53,410 bases of DNA from Clostridiales bacterium (lineage in GTDB: Bacteria > Bacillota > Clostridia > Oscillospirales > Oscillospiraceae): contig JAAYBH010000212.1 of the NCBI GenBank assembly GCA_012718935.1, forward strand, positions 1-53,410, given 5' to 3'. This document shows positions 8,522 to 16,492 of the stretch, piece after piece; the first letter of the stretch is position 1, and the number at the start of each line of letters is the position of its first letter. A program made the translations under genes and the position numbers. The notes under the pieces were generated by a model. It made no database searches and was not told the DNA's origin. It was given only the letters and a program-made list of their open reading frames with translations.

Positions 8522-9793
8522 TTAATCCTTTGATATCGCAACAGTTATCTTATATTCTCCGACAGCACCCACATCCACATCCCCGTCAACATAAACTTTT
8601 GCCAGAACACTGTAAGTCCCGACGGTATTGCCCAATTCGCTCAAGTCCGCAACAACTCTGTAGCTGACGGGTATCTCAGTATCTCCGTTTTCATCGGGTG
8701 TGATTTTCGCAATATCGGCGGCGGAGCCGCGTATAAGAAGCTCAAGACTTTTTGTGATAACCTCTGAGGAGTAACCGGGTGTTTCGTTAGTAACATCAAT
8801 GTTATCTGTTGTAATGTGTGTCGATTCGAGTCCTGTAATCGTGACGGTCACCGAGGCTTCACTGATTCCGGCCAGATTTTTCGTACCGTTCGGCAGTACG
8901 ATCGGAAATTCCAGCGTCATGGCGTTGAGGAATTTCGTCGTATCAATCGAGCCCAGGAGTATATGGTTGATTTCATTCAGCGTTTCTGCGTCGCCGGATA
9001 CCGAGATAATGGACGGTGTAATCTTTATGTCGGTGTTCGTGTTCTCGGCGCCGGCACCGTATGTCGGATTGACGGTCAGTGGTATTTCCTTGATCATAAA
9101 AACAGGAATCACAACATTCACCGTATCCTGGCTCAATGTCAGCTTGTCCGATATGACTTCATGTCCGCTGTTATCCATCAGCGTAAACGGCAGCTTTTCC
9201 TCCACTGTCTTTGACAAATTCTCGCGCAGTACAGGAACCCATGCGTAAGAAATCTCCGATAACACCTGCTCCGGTCCGGAAACTGTGATGACAGACGGAG
9301 TCAGTTCCATAGGCTCCGCTTGATAACCTTCCGCAACACCGCCGTCATATGAACCCTTGACGGGTATTTCCTTTGTTACGAGATTGTCGACCGCTATGGT
9401 AATGTAATCAACGCTTTTTGACCAAACAAACGACGTCCAGCTGATGTCGATCGGGATACTGACCGTATAGTCAAGGGATTTCACGCCTTTTTCCTTGATT
9501 TCAGATAAATCAACTGACGCTGTGACATTATCAATTGTCAGGCGGGTTACAATATTCCGTTTGCCGGTAAATCTGAGCGTGACGGTATCCGTATTGATCC
9601 CTGTGATCACAAGGCCCCTGTCCGTCAGGTAATCCTCGTTGAGCACCTGAACCTTGACGTTCTTGACGGTGACTGTTGTATCGGGGTTTTCGATGTATGA
9701 CACATACAGCCACACCGCGACAGAGGCCAGCAACGAGAACACCATATAAAATATCCTGCTCGAGAATACTTTTTTTATACGATCTTTAACCAT
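8522..9793 (-). CDS. cdaR: CdaR, YbbR-domain regulator of diadenylate cyclase
   Basis: A 423-residue membrane-anchored protein with one N-terminal transmembrane helix (FYMVFSLLASVAVWLYVSYI). Extracytoplasmic beta-rich YbbR repeats follow; I count about four from the recurring VTVTG/VSG-type strands. In Firmicutes CdaR binds and modulates CdaA on the outer face of the membrane. Its ATG at 9791-9793 shares one base with the cdaA stop, so the two are coupled. The usual third partner, glmM, does not follow; DUF5685 does instead. Confidence 0.93.
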   Translation of the reverse strand: MVKDRIKKVFSSRIFYMVFSLLASVAVWLYVSYIENPDTTVTVKNVKVQVLNEDYLTDRGLVITGINTDTVTLRFTGKRNIVTRLTIDNVTASVDLSEIKEKGVKSLDYTVSIPIDISWTSFVWSKSVDYITIAVDNLVTKEIPVKGSYDGGVAEGYQAEPMELTPSVITVSGPEQVLSEISYAWVPVLRENLSKTVEEKLPFTLMDNSGHEVISDKLTLSQDTVNVVIPVFMIKEIPLTVNPTYGAGAENTNTDIKITPSIISVSGDAETLNEINHILLGSIDTTKFLNAMTLEFPIVLPNGTKNLAGISEASVTVTITGLESTHITTDNIDVTNETPGYSSEVITKSLELLIRGSAADIAKITPDENGDTEIPVSYRVVADLSELGNTVGTYSVLAKVYVDGDVDVGAVGEYKITVAISKD

Positions 9794-10644
9794 CAGCTCT
9801 TCACCTTAAATCTGTTGCGGATCTTGTTCCCGAAGGAGCTTGCATTGTCATCAAGAATGAGTTCGTTCCGCAGCAGCTTTTCAAATGTATCATGCGCAAG
9901 ATGCCGTTTAAGCATCCCGTTTATGGCGACAGATATGGAGCCCGTCTCTTCCGAAACGATCACAACAACGGCGTCTGTGACCTCGCTGATGCCGATCCCG
10001 GCCCTGTGGCGCATTCCGAGATCACGGCTGATGCTGGTATTCGATGTCATCGGCAACATGCAGGACGCGGCTAATATCCGGTCATCCCTCACGATGACGG
10101 CGCCGTCGTGGAGCGGTGATTTCGGATAAAAAATACTTTTAAGCAGCACATCGGACAATATGGAATCAAGACGCATCCCTGTCTTTGTATAGTCGATCAG
10201 CGTGATCTCACGCTCAAAAACGATCAGAGCGCCCGTCTTTTTCTTTGACATCTCCATACAGGCCTCAACGGTGTTTTGTATCACCGCTTCTATGGTGCCC
10301 GGCTTGATCTTTTTCCCGAATAAATAACGGAAATTGCTGCTCCCCATATGCTCAAGAAAGCGCCGAAGCTCGGGTTGGAAAAGGATGATAAGAACAAGAA
10401 CGCCGAGCTTCATGGTCTGGACGAGCAAATACGATATCACATTCAGCTGTAAGAGGCTGGACAGCCACATGACGGCAATAACAAGGATGATACCCTTGAT
10501 GACACCGCCGGAACTCGTCTTTCTGACAACAGTTATAATTTTATAGAAAAGATACGCAACGATCAGGATGTCAAGTATATCCCAAAACTTTGCGTTCATA
10601 ATCAGACTTAATATGACTCTGAAAAACTCCCTCAAAGAATCCAT
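9793..10644 (-). CDS. cdaA: Diadenylate cyclase CdaA
   Basis: Makes cyclic di-AMP from two ATP at the membrane; this messenger controls potassium, osmolyte and wall homeostasis. Three N-terminal transmembrane helices (about 21-90) precede the DisA_N cyclase domain, with the catalytic DGA (180-182) and RHR (212-214) motifs intact. I chose the ATG at 10642-10644 (283 residues), which has a GAGG about eight bases upstream. The ATG at 10651-10653 lies directly against that GAGG and is less likely. A good promoter lies at 10714-10742, making this the first gene of the long array down to rsmB. Confidence 0.96.
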   Translation of the reverse strand: MDSLREFFRVILSLIMNAKFWDILDILIVAYLFYKIITVVRKTSSGGVIKGIILVIAVMWLSSLLQLNVISYLLVQTMKLGVLVLIILFQPELRRFLEHMGSSNFRYLFGKKIKPGTIEAVIQNTVEACMEMSKKKTGALIVFEREITLIDYTKTGMRLDSILSDVLLKSIFYPKSPLHDGAVIVRDDRILAASCMLPMTSNTSISRDLGMRHRAGIGISEVTDAVVVIVSEETGSISVAINGMLKRHLAHDTFEKLLRNELILDDNASSFGNKIRNRFKVKS

Positions 10645-10688
10645 CTTTAACATCCTCAGCCCGAATTTTATCTCTCGCGAACAGCTTG

Positions 10689-10704
10689 ATGCGCATTTGC
10701 GCAT
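10689..10704. promoter_or_regulatory. Perfect inverted repeat just downstream of the cdaA promoter
   Basis: ATGCGC-ATTT-GCGCAT: two perfect six-base arms with a four-base spacer. It lies 9-24 bases downstream of the -10 hexamer in transcription direction, at about +3 to +18 of the expected transcript. A repressor there would block initiation; as RNA it would form a short hairpin at the 5' end. It was seen directly; the function is inferred. Confidence 0.45.
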
Positions 10705-10713
10705 TATTATGTC

Positions 10714-10742
10714 ATTATATTATATAAACTGAAAAATGGCAA
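10714..10742 (-). promoter_or_regulatory. SigA-type promoter of cdaA
   Basis: On the minus strand TTGCCA (10737-10742) and TATAAT (10714-10719) are separated by 17 bases. This matches the housekeeping consensus closely and lies about 70 bases upstream of the chosen cdaA start. Confidence 0.75.
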
Positions 10743-10789
10743 CGCTATATATATGAACAATCTGTATATTTGTGCTCGGTTCAGTATGT

Positions 10790-11935
10790 TTATAACAGCT
10801 TTCCGTAAAGCGTTTGGTCATGCGTGATACTCCTGACGGCAGAAATCAACACACTGATATCACGCTTAGAATTAAAGCATGAGACACTGACTCTGACTGT
10901 ACCGGTTGAGATGGTTCCTGCCGTTTTATGCGCCAGAGGCGCGCAATGGAGGCCGGCTCTGACGGCAATATCATGCGCCGCCAGGGCCTCTGCAACCGTT
11001 TCACCCGGGATACCGTCGACAATGAACGACAGTACGCCGCTTTGGCAGTACCCGTAATCGCTTCTGAAAACACGGACACCATCCAGCTTTATGAGTTCCC
11101 CTGCCGCAAAATCGATTAATTCCCGTTCATGCGAAAGAATGCTTTTTGACCCTTTTTTCAGCACAAATTCGAGTCCGGCCTTGAGGCCCGCTATGCCCGG
11201 CATATTATGCGTTCCGGCCTCAAGTCTATCCGGTAGATACTGCGGCATCTCCGGTGACAGAGAATGGCTTCCCGTCCCGCCCTGAATAAGCGTCTCGGGT
11301 GAGCGCGCGCAAAGGAGCAATCCCGTACCCTGCGGCCCGTAGAGTCCTTTATGGCCGGGCATACAGATGAATTCAGCGCCAAGCTTCTCGAAATCAATAT
11401 CAATAATACCGGCAGATTGCGAAGCGTCGATGATCAGCGGTATACTTCTTTTGCGGCATTCTTCGCTGATGCGTTCAACAGGCAATATATAACCAAAGAC
11501 ATTGGAGACGTGGTTGCAGACCACAAGTGCCGTATCATCGCTCAGCCGCTTATCAAAGGCCATGAGCGCCATTTCAGGCTCAAACAGCTCAGACCCGGCG
11601 ACCGATACCCTGGCGCCGATCGTATGGAGCGGACGTGTGACTGAATTGTGTTCATAACCTGAAATAACAATCTTTTCACCTCGCCGTGCCAGGCTTTTTA
11701 TAGCAATATTCAATGCATGCGTTGCATTGAATGTAAAAACAATATTTTCCGGTTCCCTGACATTGAAAAGCTTCGAAGCTGCCAAACGGCATTCATATGA
11801 TGTCTGCGCTGCGTCCATCGCCGCCTTATGACCTCCCCTGCCTGGACTGCTCAGGTGTCCGAAAGCCCAGGCAACGCTTTTAGGCACGCCCGGCGGCTTA
11901 AAAAGTGTTGTGGCAGCATTGTCAAGGTAAATCAT
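10790..11935 (-). CDS. Cysteine desulfurase-like class V aminotransferase (EF2568 type)
   Basis: A PLP enzyme of 381 residues expected to release sulfur or selenium from cysteine or selenocysteine. Visible are the N-terminal YLDNAATT signature, the PLP Schiff-base lysine K196 in MPGHKGLYGPQGTG, and the catalytic cysteine C331 in RAGLHCAP. This pattern fits the TIGR01977 group named after Enterococcus EF2568, which occurs with labile-selenium hydroxylase genes, more than IscS or SufS. No scaffold gene (iscU/sufU) is adjacent. Its ATG overlaps the DUF3343 stop by 4 bases (11932-11935), so the two are coupled and likely partners in sulfur or selenium transfer. Confidence 0.9.
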   Translation of the reverse strand: MIYLDNAATTLFKPPGVPKSVAWAFGHLSSPGRGGHKAAMDAAQTSYECRLAASKLFNVREPENIVFTFNATHALNIAIKSLARRGEKIVISGYEHNSVTRPLHTIGARVSVAGSELFEPEMALMAFDKRLSDDTALVVCNHVSNVFGYILPVERISEECRKRSIPLIIDASQSAGIIDIDFEKLGAEFICMPGHKGLYGPQGTGLLLCARSPETLIQGGTGSHSLSPEMPQYLPDRLEAGTHNMPGIAGLKAGLEFVLKKGSKSILSHERELIDFAAGELIKLDGVRVFRSDYGYCQSGVLSFIVDGIPGETVAEALAAHDIAVRAGLHCAPLAHKTAGTISTGTVRVSVSCFNSKRDISVLISAVRSITHDQTLYGKLL

Positions 11936-12186
11936 AGCGTGACCTCCCCATAATTGCCGTCGGCATAAAGGACGAAAATTTTAATCGGATAAAGTTCGGC
12001 GTCTCTCAAAGCGACAAGAGCGTGTGATACATGCTTGGAAGATACCTTCACGCAATAGCCGCAGCCATCGGATGCTATTAGCTGTGGTACTTTTGTGACA
12101 ATGGCCGTTATACCTGCGCGTTCAAGCGCTTTCGCCGTACGCTGCGCATACGTCAGCGAACGGCAGATTAGAAGATAATATACCAC
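11932..12186 (-). CDS. Putative Se/S carrier-like protein (DUF3343)
   Basis: An 84-residue protein with the DUF3343 pattern: a hydrophobic start, SLTYAQRTAKALERAGI, then a central SDGCGYCVKV with a CGYC pair that would carry the chalcogen. I start at GTG 12184-12186, about nine bases after GAGAGGAG. The ATG at 12447 would run through the ispF terminator and into ispF and is rejected. It is coupled to the cysteine desulfurase downstream. Pfam describes the family as a putative Se/S carrier; which element it carries here is not shown by sequence. Confidence 0.85.
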   Translation of the reverse strand: MVYYLLICRSLTYAQRTAKALERAGITAIVTKVPQLIASDGCGYCVKVSSKHVSHALVALRDAELYPIKIFVLYADGNYGEVTL

Positions 12187-12290
12187 GAAACGGCTCTCCT
12201 CTCGGGCGTTATAAATCCGGCGGCTATCGCTGCCGTTCAAAACATAATATGCCGGGGCGGACTGTTCTGTTTTGAAAGCTTTCCTGGAAT

Positions 12291-12322
12291 AAAAAATCGC
12301 CTGCCGTTTCTCACGGCAGGCG
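12291..12322 (-). terminator. Rho-independent terminator of ispD-ispF
   Basis: On the minus strand a nine-base perfect GC-rich stem (CGCCTGCCG/CGGCAGGCG) with a seven-base loop is followed by A and six Ts. It starts 15 bases after the ispF stop. Confidence 0.92.
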
Positions 12323-12337
12323 GTGCAGGATGCTATA

Positions 12338-12817
12338 TTATGCTTTGGTTTTTTCCAGGAGAACGACGGCATGTGCGCGAATTCCCGTGCCGTCGCCCGT
12401 AAAGCCCATGCCTTCCTCGGTCGTTGCCTTAACGCTGATGTTTTCAACGCCAGTTTCCATGGCGTCAGCCGTTTTAGCCCGCATTTCCGAAATATAAGGC
12501 GAAAGCCTGGGGTTTTGCAGGATGATCGTCACATCGGCATTCTTAATTTTATAGCCCCTGGCGCTGATTTCCCGGATGACATGCTTGAGCAGCTTCATGC
12601 TGTCGGCATCTTTGTACTTTTCTTCACTAGCGGGAAAGAGTCCGCCGATGTCGCCGAGTGCGAGTGCGCCCAGTAGAGCGTCCATAAGCGCATGGATCGG
12701 AACGTCGGCATCCGAATGCCCTTCAGGACCGAACTCACAGGGAATTCTGACGCCGCACAAAATGCACGGCCGCCCGGTTTTCAGGCGGTGCGCGTCATAA
12801 CCGTGGCCTATCCGCAT
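12338..12817 (-). CDS. ispF: 2-C-methyl-D-erythritol 2,4-cyclodiphosphate synthase
   Basis: Fifth step of the MEP isoprenoid pathway: cyclises CDP-ME 2-phosphate with release of CMP. The 159-residue product has the metal-binding RIGHGYDAHR (Asp8, His10), the GHSDADV...H block with the third ligand, and the ATTEEGMGFTGDGTGI signature. The length is standard. It overlaps the ispD stop by 10 bases, giving an ispD-ispF operon closed by a strong terminator. Confidence 0.97.
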   Translation of the reverse strand: MRIGHGYDAHRLKTGRPCILCGVRIPCEFGPEGHSDADVPIHALMDALLGALALGDIGGLFPASEEKYKDADSMKLLKHVIREISARGYKIKNADVTIILQNPRLSPYISEMRAKTADAMETGVENISVKATTEEGMGFTGDGTGIRAHAVVLLEKTKA

Positions 12818-13554
12818 TGGCTGTCCCTCCGCATTTGTGCAATCGCTTCCGCGTATATCATGTCGTGTGCGGTCGTCAGTTTCAAGTTTTCGCGCGAGCC
12901 CTCCGTCAGTTTCACACGGCAGCCGATGGCCTCGACAGCCATGCAGTCATCCGTTATGTACAGAGACTTGTCGAAGGCATTTTGAAGCGCGCCTTTGAGC
13001 AGCTCAGCGATAAAAACCTGCGGCGTCTGAACCTCATACAAATTGTCCCTCTCGATTGTCCTTTCCACGATGCCGTCTCTTGCATACTTGATAGTCGAGG
13101 TCACCGGAACTGCCGGAGCCGCCGCCGAAAACTTCAGCGCCGCTTCCACGGCGGTTGAGACGAGCTGCTGAGTCAGGAAGGGCCGCGCTCCATCATGAAC
13201 AGCAATAAGCTTGGAGTCGGGTAAGACCTGCATAACGCCGTTATAAACCGATTCAAGCCTCGTCTGTCCTCCGGCGATAACTTTTGATATTTTGGCAATT
13301 TGATATGCGCTGCAAATCCCGGCAACTTCATTCATTTCCGTTTCACGCGCCACAACGATAATCTCCCTGATTTCCCTGCACCTGCTGAGTGCGATCAGTG
13401 TATGCGCCAAAACAGGCTTGCCTCCGATTTCAACGAAGAGCTTATTGATCCCTTCCATTCTGGCCGAGGAACCCGCGGCTGCGACGACAGCAGAGCAAAC
13501 TGCCGCAGCAGAGCTTCCGCTTTTCTTAAACATTTTTTTCAGCCGTATTGCCAA
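12808..13554 (-). CDS. ispD: 2-C-methyl-D-erythritol 4-phosphate cytidylyltransferase
   Basis: Third step of the MEP pathway: couples CTP to MEP. The CTP-binding VVAAAGSSARM near the N-terminus, the VHDGARPF block and TPQVF are all present in 248 residues. The start is TTG at 13552-13554, preceded by GGGAGGGG about eight bases away. The next in-frame ATG (MFKKSG) would give a shorter N-terminus without a ribosome site. A terminator separates it from carD upstream, so ispD-ispF is a separate transcription unit. Confidence 0.95.
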   Translation of the reverse strand: MAIRLKKMFKKSGSSAAAVCSAVVAAAGSSARMEGINKLFVEIGGKPVLAHTLIALSRCREIREIIVVARETEMNEVAGICSAYQIAKISKVIAGGQTRLESVYNGVMQVLPDSKLIAVHDGARPFLTQQLVSTAVEAALKFSAAAPAVPVTSTIKYARDGIVERTIERDNLYEVQTPQVFIAELLKGALQNAFDKSLYITDDCMAVEAIGCRVKLTEGSRENLKLTTAHDMIYAEAIAQMRRDSQCG

Positions 13555-13593
13555 TGACCGTCCCCTCCCTCTTCAAGATTTCTGCGATATACG

Positions 13594-13619
13594 AAAAAAG
13601 CGGAGGGAAAACCTCCGCC
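13594..13619 (-). terminator. Rho-independent terminator of carD
   Basis: On the minus strand a GGCGGAGG/CCTCCGC stem with a short TTTTC-type loop runs into six Ts. It lies about 33 bases after the carD stop and upstream of ispD. Confidence 0.9.
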
Positions 13620-13651
13620 AGCAGTCAAATCCCCGCGCCTGCGGTGATCCG

Positions 13652-14128
13652 CTAGGCGAGTACTGAATTGATTCGCGTTTCGACTTCCTCGTAACTGACC
13701 TGTTGAGACAACACAATTTCAGAGATGAGTATCTGTTTTGCCGAATGGAGCATCTTGCGCTCCCCTGTTGACAGCCCTTTTTCAACGTCACGTGTCATAA
13801 GACCCTTGACGACGCGCGCAACTTCAGTTAAATCTCCGCTTTTCAGCCTCTGCATGTTTTCGCGGTATCTTCTGTTCCAATTTGAAGTCATATCAGCCTC
13901 TATATCATTAATTGAGTTCAGGAGTGTTTCTGCAGCCTCGGAATCGACAATTGGACGCACACCGATGGCCTCGCTGCTTTCTGTTGGTATCATAACAACC
14001 ATACCGCCAGAGGGCATCTTCAGGACATAATACATCCGCGTACAACCGTTTATCTTTTTTTCCTCGATACTGTCTATGATTCCCGCCCCATGCATGGGGT
14101 GGGCAATCATGTCTCCCACATGGAACAT
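13652..14128 (-). CDS. CarD-family transcription regulator
   Basis: A 158-residue RNA polymerase-binding regulator. The N-terminal RID (about 1-60) starts MFHVGDMIAHPMHGAGII and contains YYVLKMPSGG, as in the CarD/CdnL/TRCF interaction domain that binds the beta subunit. The helical C-terminal domain carries NWNRRYRENMQRLKSGD and a leucine-rich end that contact promoter DNA in CdnL-type proteins. It has its own promoter (14191-14218) and terminator, so it is monocistronic. Which promoters it acts on is not visible. Confidence 0.92.
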   Translation of the reverse strand: MFHVGDMIAHPMHGAGIIDSIEEKKINGCTRMYYVLKMPSGGMVVMIPTESSEAIGVRPIVDSEAAETLLNSINDIEADMTSNWNRRYRENMQRLKSGDLTEVARVVKGLMTRDVEKGLSTGERKMLHSAKQILISEIVLSQQVSYEEVETRINSVLA

Positions 14129-14190
14129 ACTCTACTCCCTCAATGTTTTAAATCGCAAAAAACGAATTTTAAAATAAGCAACATATATAT

Positions 14191-14218
14191 AATATACCAT
14201 TTTCTCTTGATATAGCAA
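14191..14218 (-). promoter_or_regulatory. Promoter of carD
   Basis: On the minus strand TTGCTA (14213-14218), a 16-base spacer and TATATT (14191-14196) lie about 60 bases upstream of carD, in a very AT-rich stretch. Confidence 0.6.
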
Positions 14219-14331
14219 GTGTAATAGTAAACTATTTCCCGATAATAGCTGATAAACTGCCAGAAGACTGCAAAAATTCCATATTCCAAGGCAGCTGTTA
14301 AAGGATATATATATTGTTTTTCCATTTCCGA

Positions 14332-14369
14332 TAAAAATATACCGGAAGCCGTCATGAACTGCTTCCGGT
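14332..14369 (-). terminator. Rho-independent terminator of the ispH-S1 unit
   Basis: A nine-base perfect stem (ACCGGAAGC/GCTTCCGGT) with an 11-base loop, followed on the minus strand by ATATTTTTATC. It begins 24 bases after the ispH-S1 stop. Confidence 0.85.
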
Positions 14370-14393
14370 ACCCATTATTTATACAAAATGTGA

Positions 14394-16463
14394 TTACTCG
14401 CCCTGTTCGGGCTCGGCCGCGGGAGGAGCATCCGTGTCATAAATCACCACGGGTGTTTTGTCGGATATGTCGGACGGCTCCGTTTCTCCCTCCATCAGCG
14501 CTCTGATGCTGAGAGAAACCTTATGCTTTTCGTTATCGATATCCGTGATCCTGACGTCAACAGCCATTCCTTCAGATAATATCTCAGAGGGCAGGCCGAT
14601 TCTATGGTCGGTAATCTGTGAGATGTGGATGAGCCCGTCAACGCCGGGGATAATTTCAGCAAACGCACCGAAGGGCATCAGCTTCACGACTTTGACTTCA
14701 ACCCTGTCGCCTACCTTATGCGACGCAATGAATTTTTCCCAGGGGTTTCCTTCCTTCGTTTTGTATCCAAGAGAGATCTTCTTTTTTTCCTTATCGAAGG
14801 ATAATACGAATACCTCTATCTGCTCACCAATTTTCAGTATTTCGGAGGGCTGATGAATTCTCGTCCAGCTGAGCTCGCTGACATGAACCATACCGTCGAT
14901 GCCGCCAATGTCGATAAACGCACCGTAAGAGGTCATTGATTTGACAACGCCCTGGTATTTTTTACCGACCTCGATCTCATTCCAGATCTGTTCCGCTTTT
15001 TCCCTGCGCTCTTCGTATGACACGGCGCGAATAGAGCCGACGACCCTGCGTCTGGACTGGTTTACCTCCGTGATGCGCAGTTTTACCTTCGTCTTGAGGA
15101 GGGATGTCATCGGTGTTTCCTTGGGGAGACCGGTTTGTGAAGCGGGGACAAAAACACGGACGCCTCTGACGGAGACGACAATGCCGCCCTTATTCTCCTC
15201 GGTGACAACGCCTTCAACCGTGGTTTTTTCAACCCGTGCCGTCTCAACATCGTCCCAGCTTTTAATGGAATCAAGCCGCTTCTTGGACAGCATGACTGTG
15301 CCTTCAACGTCATTGACACGCATAACAAAGGTTTCAATAGTATCGCCGATCTTTAATAAATCCTCGGCTTTTACTGTCGGATCGTCCGTCAACTCCGACA
15401 ACGGTATGTAGCCGGATTGCTTTGTACCGAGATCAACTGAAATCTCAGTCGGTGTGATCGCGGCAACAATGCCGGTCACTTTTTCCCCAGTATATAAAGT
15501 TTTTATTGATTTTTCGAGCAATTCTTCGAAGGATTCAACGGTTTCAGCAGTATCGGTGCCAATGGTCACTTCGCTGTCGCCTATCGCTGCGTTCTCCGTC
15601 GTTTCTTCGATATTCATTTCTTCACTCAACATCTGACAGACCTCCTTAATTATCCACGCCGGCGTAGAAGCGCCCGCAGTGATTCCGACCATATCAGATT
15701 CACTGAAACAAGAAATGTCAAGTTCGTCTGCTTCTTCCACAAAATAGACCTTTTCACAATTTGCTCGGCAAATTTCGGCGAGTTTCAGGCTATTTGCGCT
15801 GCACCTTCCGCCTATTACGATCATGGCGTCAACAATACGAGATATTTCCTCTGCCTCTTCCTGGCGTCTGCACGTGGCGTTGCATATTGTATCAAATATT
15901 TTGAGATTTGTACACTCTTTTTTTAGTATCCGGCAGCACGCGTCAAAGACGCGGCGCGTATTCGTTGTCTGAAAAACAACGGAGACAGGCTCGTCCCTGT
16001 TGCCTGCGGATTCATCCAGCCAGTCTTTGAGTTCGCCGGGTGTTTCAAAAATCTGGCATCTTAAACACCAGCTGGCAATGGCTTCAACCTCCGGATGGCT
16101 GCGCTGCCCGATGACTAGTATCATTCTGCCGGCTAGTGTCTCTGCCCGGACAATGTTATGGATCTTTTCAACATCCGGGCATGTTGCGTCAATAATGTCG
16201 ACGCCTGCCGATTTCAGCGCTTCAAGCTCTCCCTTGCCGGCCCCGTGTGACCGGATAATGACGGTTTCGCCGGGCAGGATGTCGGAAACGCGGGCAGCTT
16301 CTCTGACACCTTTTGCGGCCAGCGCGTCCGTTACGCTTTTATTATGAATAATCGGACCCAGGGTTATGCAGCGATTTTTTTCCTCAGAGGCTTTTTCGCA
16401 CAGACGTACGGCACGTCGGACACCAAAGCAAAAACCGGCAGATTTTGCGAGTATTATTTTCAT
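14394..16463 (-). CDS. ispH: Fused HMBPP reductase (IspH) and ribosomal protein S1
   Basis: A 689-residue bifunctional protein. Residues 1-285 are IspH, the last MEP-pathway enzyme: iron-sulfur ligands Cys12 (GFCFGVRRAV), Cys95 (DATCPD) and Cys194 (ICNATC), and substrate histidines 40, 73 and 123. A 35-residue acidic linker follows. Four S1 RNA-binding domains then span about 320-670; the third and fourth carry the YGAFIDI/FGAFAEI signature. The ATG at 16461-16463 has GGAG six bases upstream. An ATG 33 bases earlier overlaps the plsC stop by 4 bases but lacks a good site. The fusion is known in Clostridia. Confidence 0.96.
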   Translation of the reverse strand: MKIILAKSAGFCFGVRRAVRLCEKASEEKNRCITLGPIIHNKSVTDALAAKGVREAARVSDILPGETVIIRSHGAGKGELEALKSAGVDIIDATCPDVEKIHNIVRAETLAGRMILVIGQRSHPEVEAIASWCLRCQIFETPGELKDWLDESAGNRDEPVSVVFQTTNTRRVFDACCRILKKECTNLKIFDTICNATCRRQEEAEEISRIVDAMIVIGGRCSANSLKLAEICRANCEKVYFVEEADELDISCFSESDMVGITAGASTPAWIIKEVCQMLSEEMNIEETTENAAIGDSEVTIGTDTAETVESFEELLEKSIKTLYTGEKVTGIVAAITPTEISVDLGTKQSGYIPLSELTDDPTVKAEDLLKIGDTIETFVMRVNDVEGTVMLSKKRLDSIKSWDDVETARVEKTTVEGVVTEENKGGIVVSVRGVRVFVPASQTGLPKETPMTSLLKTKVKLRITEVNQSRRRVVGSIRAVSYEERREKAEQIWNEIEVGKKYQGVVKSMTSYGAFIDIGGIDGMVHVSELSWTRIHQPSEILKIGEQIEVFVLSFDKEKKKISLGYKTKEGNPWEKFIASHKVGDRVEVKVVKLMPFGAFAEIIPGVDGLIHISQITDHRIGLPSEILSEGMAVDVRITDIDNEKHKVSLSIRALMEGETEPSDISDKTPVVIYDTDAPPAAEPEQGE

Positions 16464-16492
16464 AGGAAACTCCGTTGGATACTCCGTTTTAG

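Noticed and set aside
12187-12447. N-terminal extension of the DUF3343 gene
   Set aside because: The extra codons cross the ispD-ispF terminator and overlap ispF; the GTG at 12186 has a good ribosome site.
14140-14355. Minus-strand open frame of 71 codons between ispH-S1 and carD
   Set aside because: It runs across the carD promoter and the ispH-S1 terminator, has biased aromatic composition from AT-rich DNA and no ribosome site.
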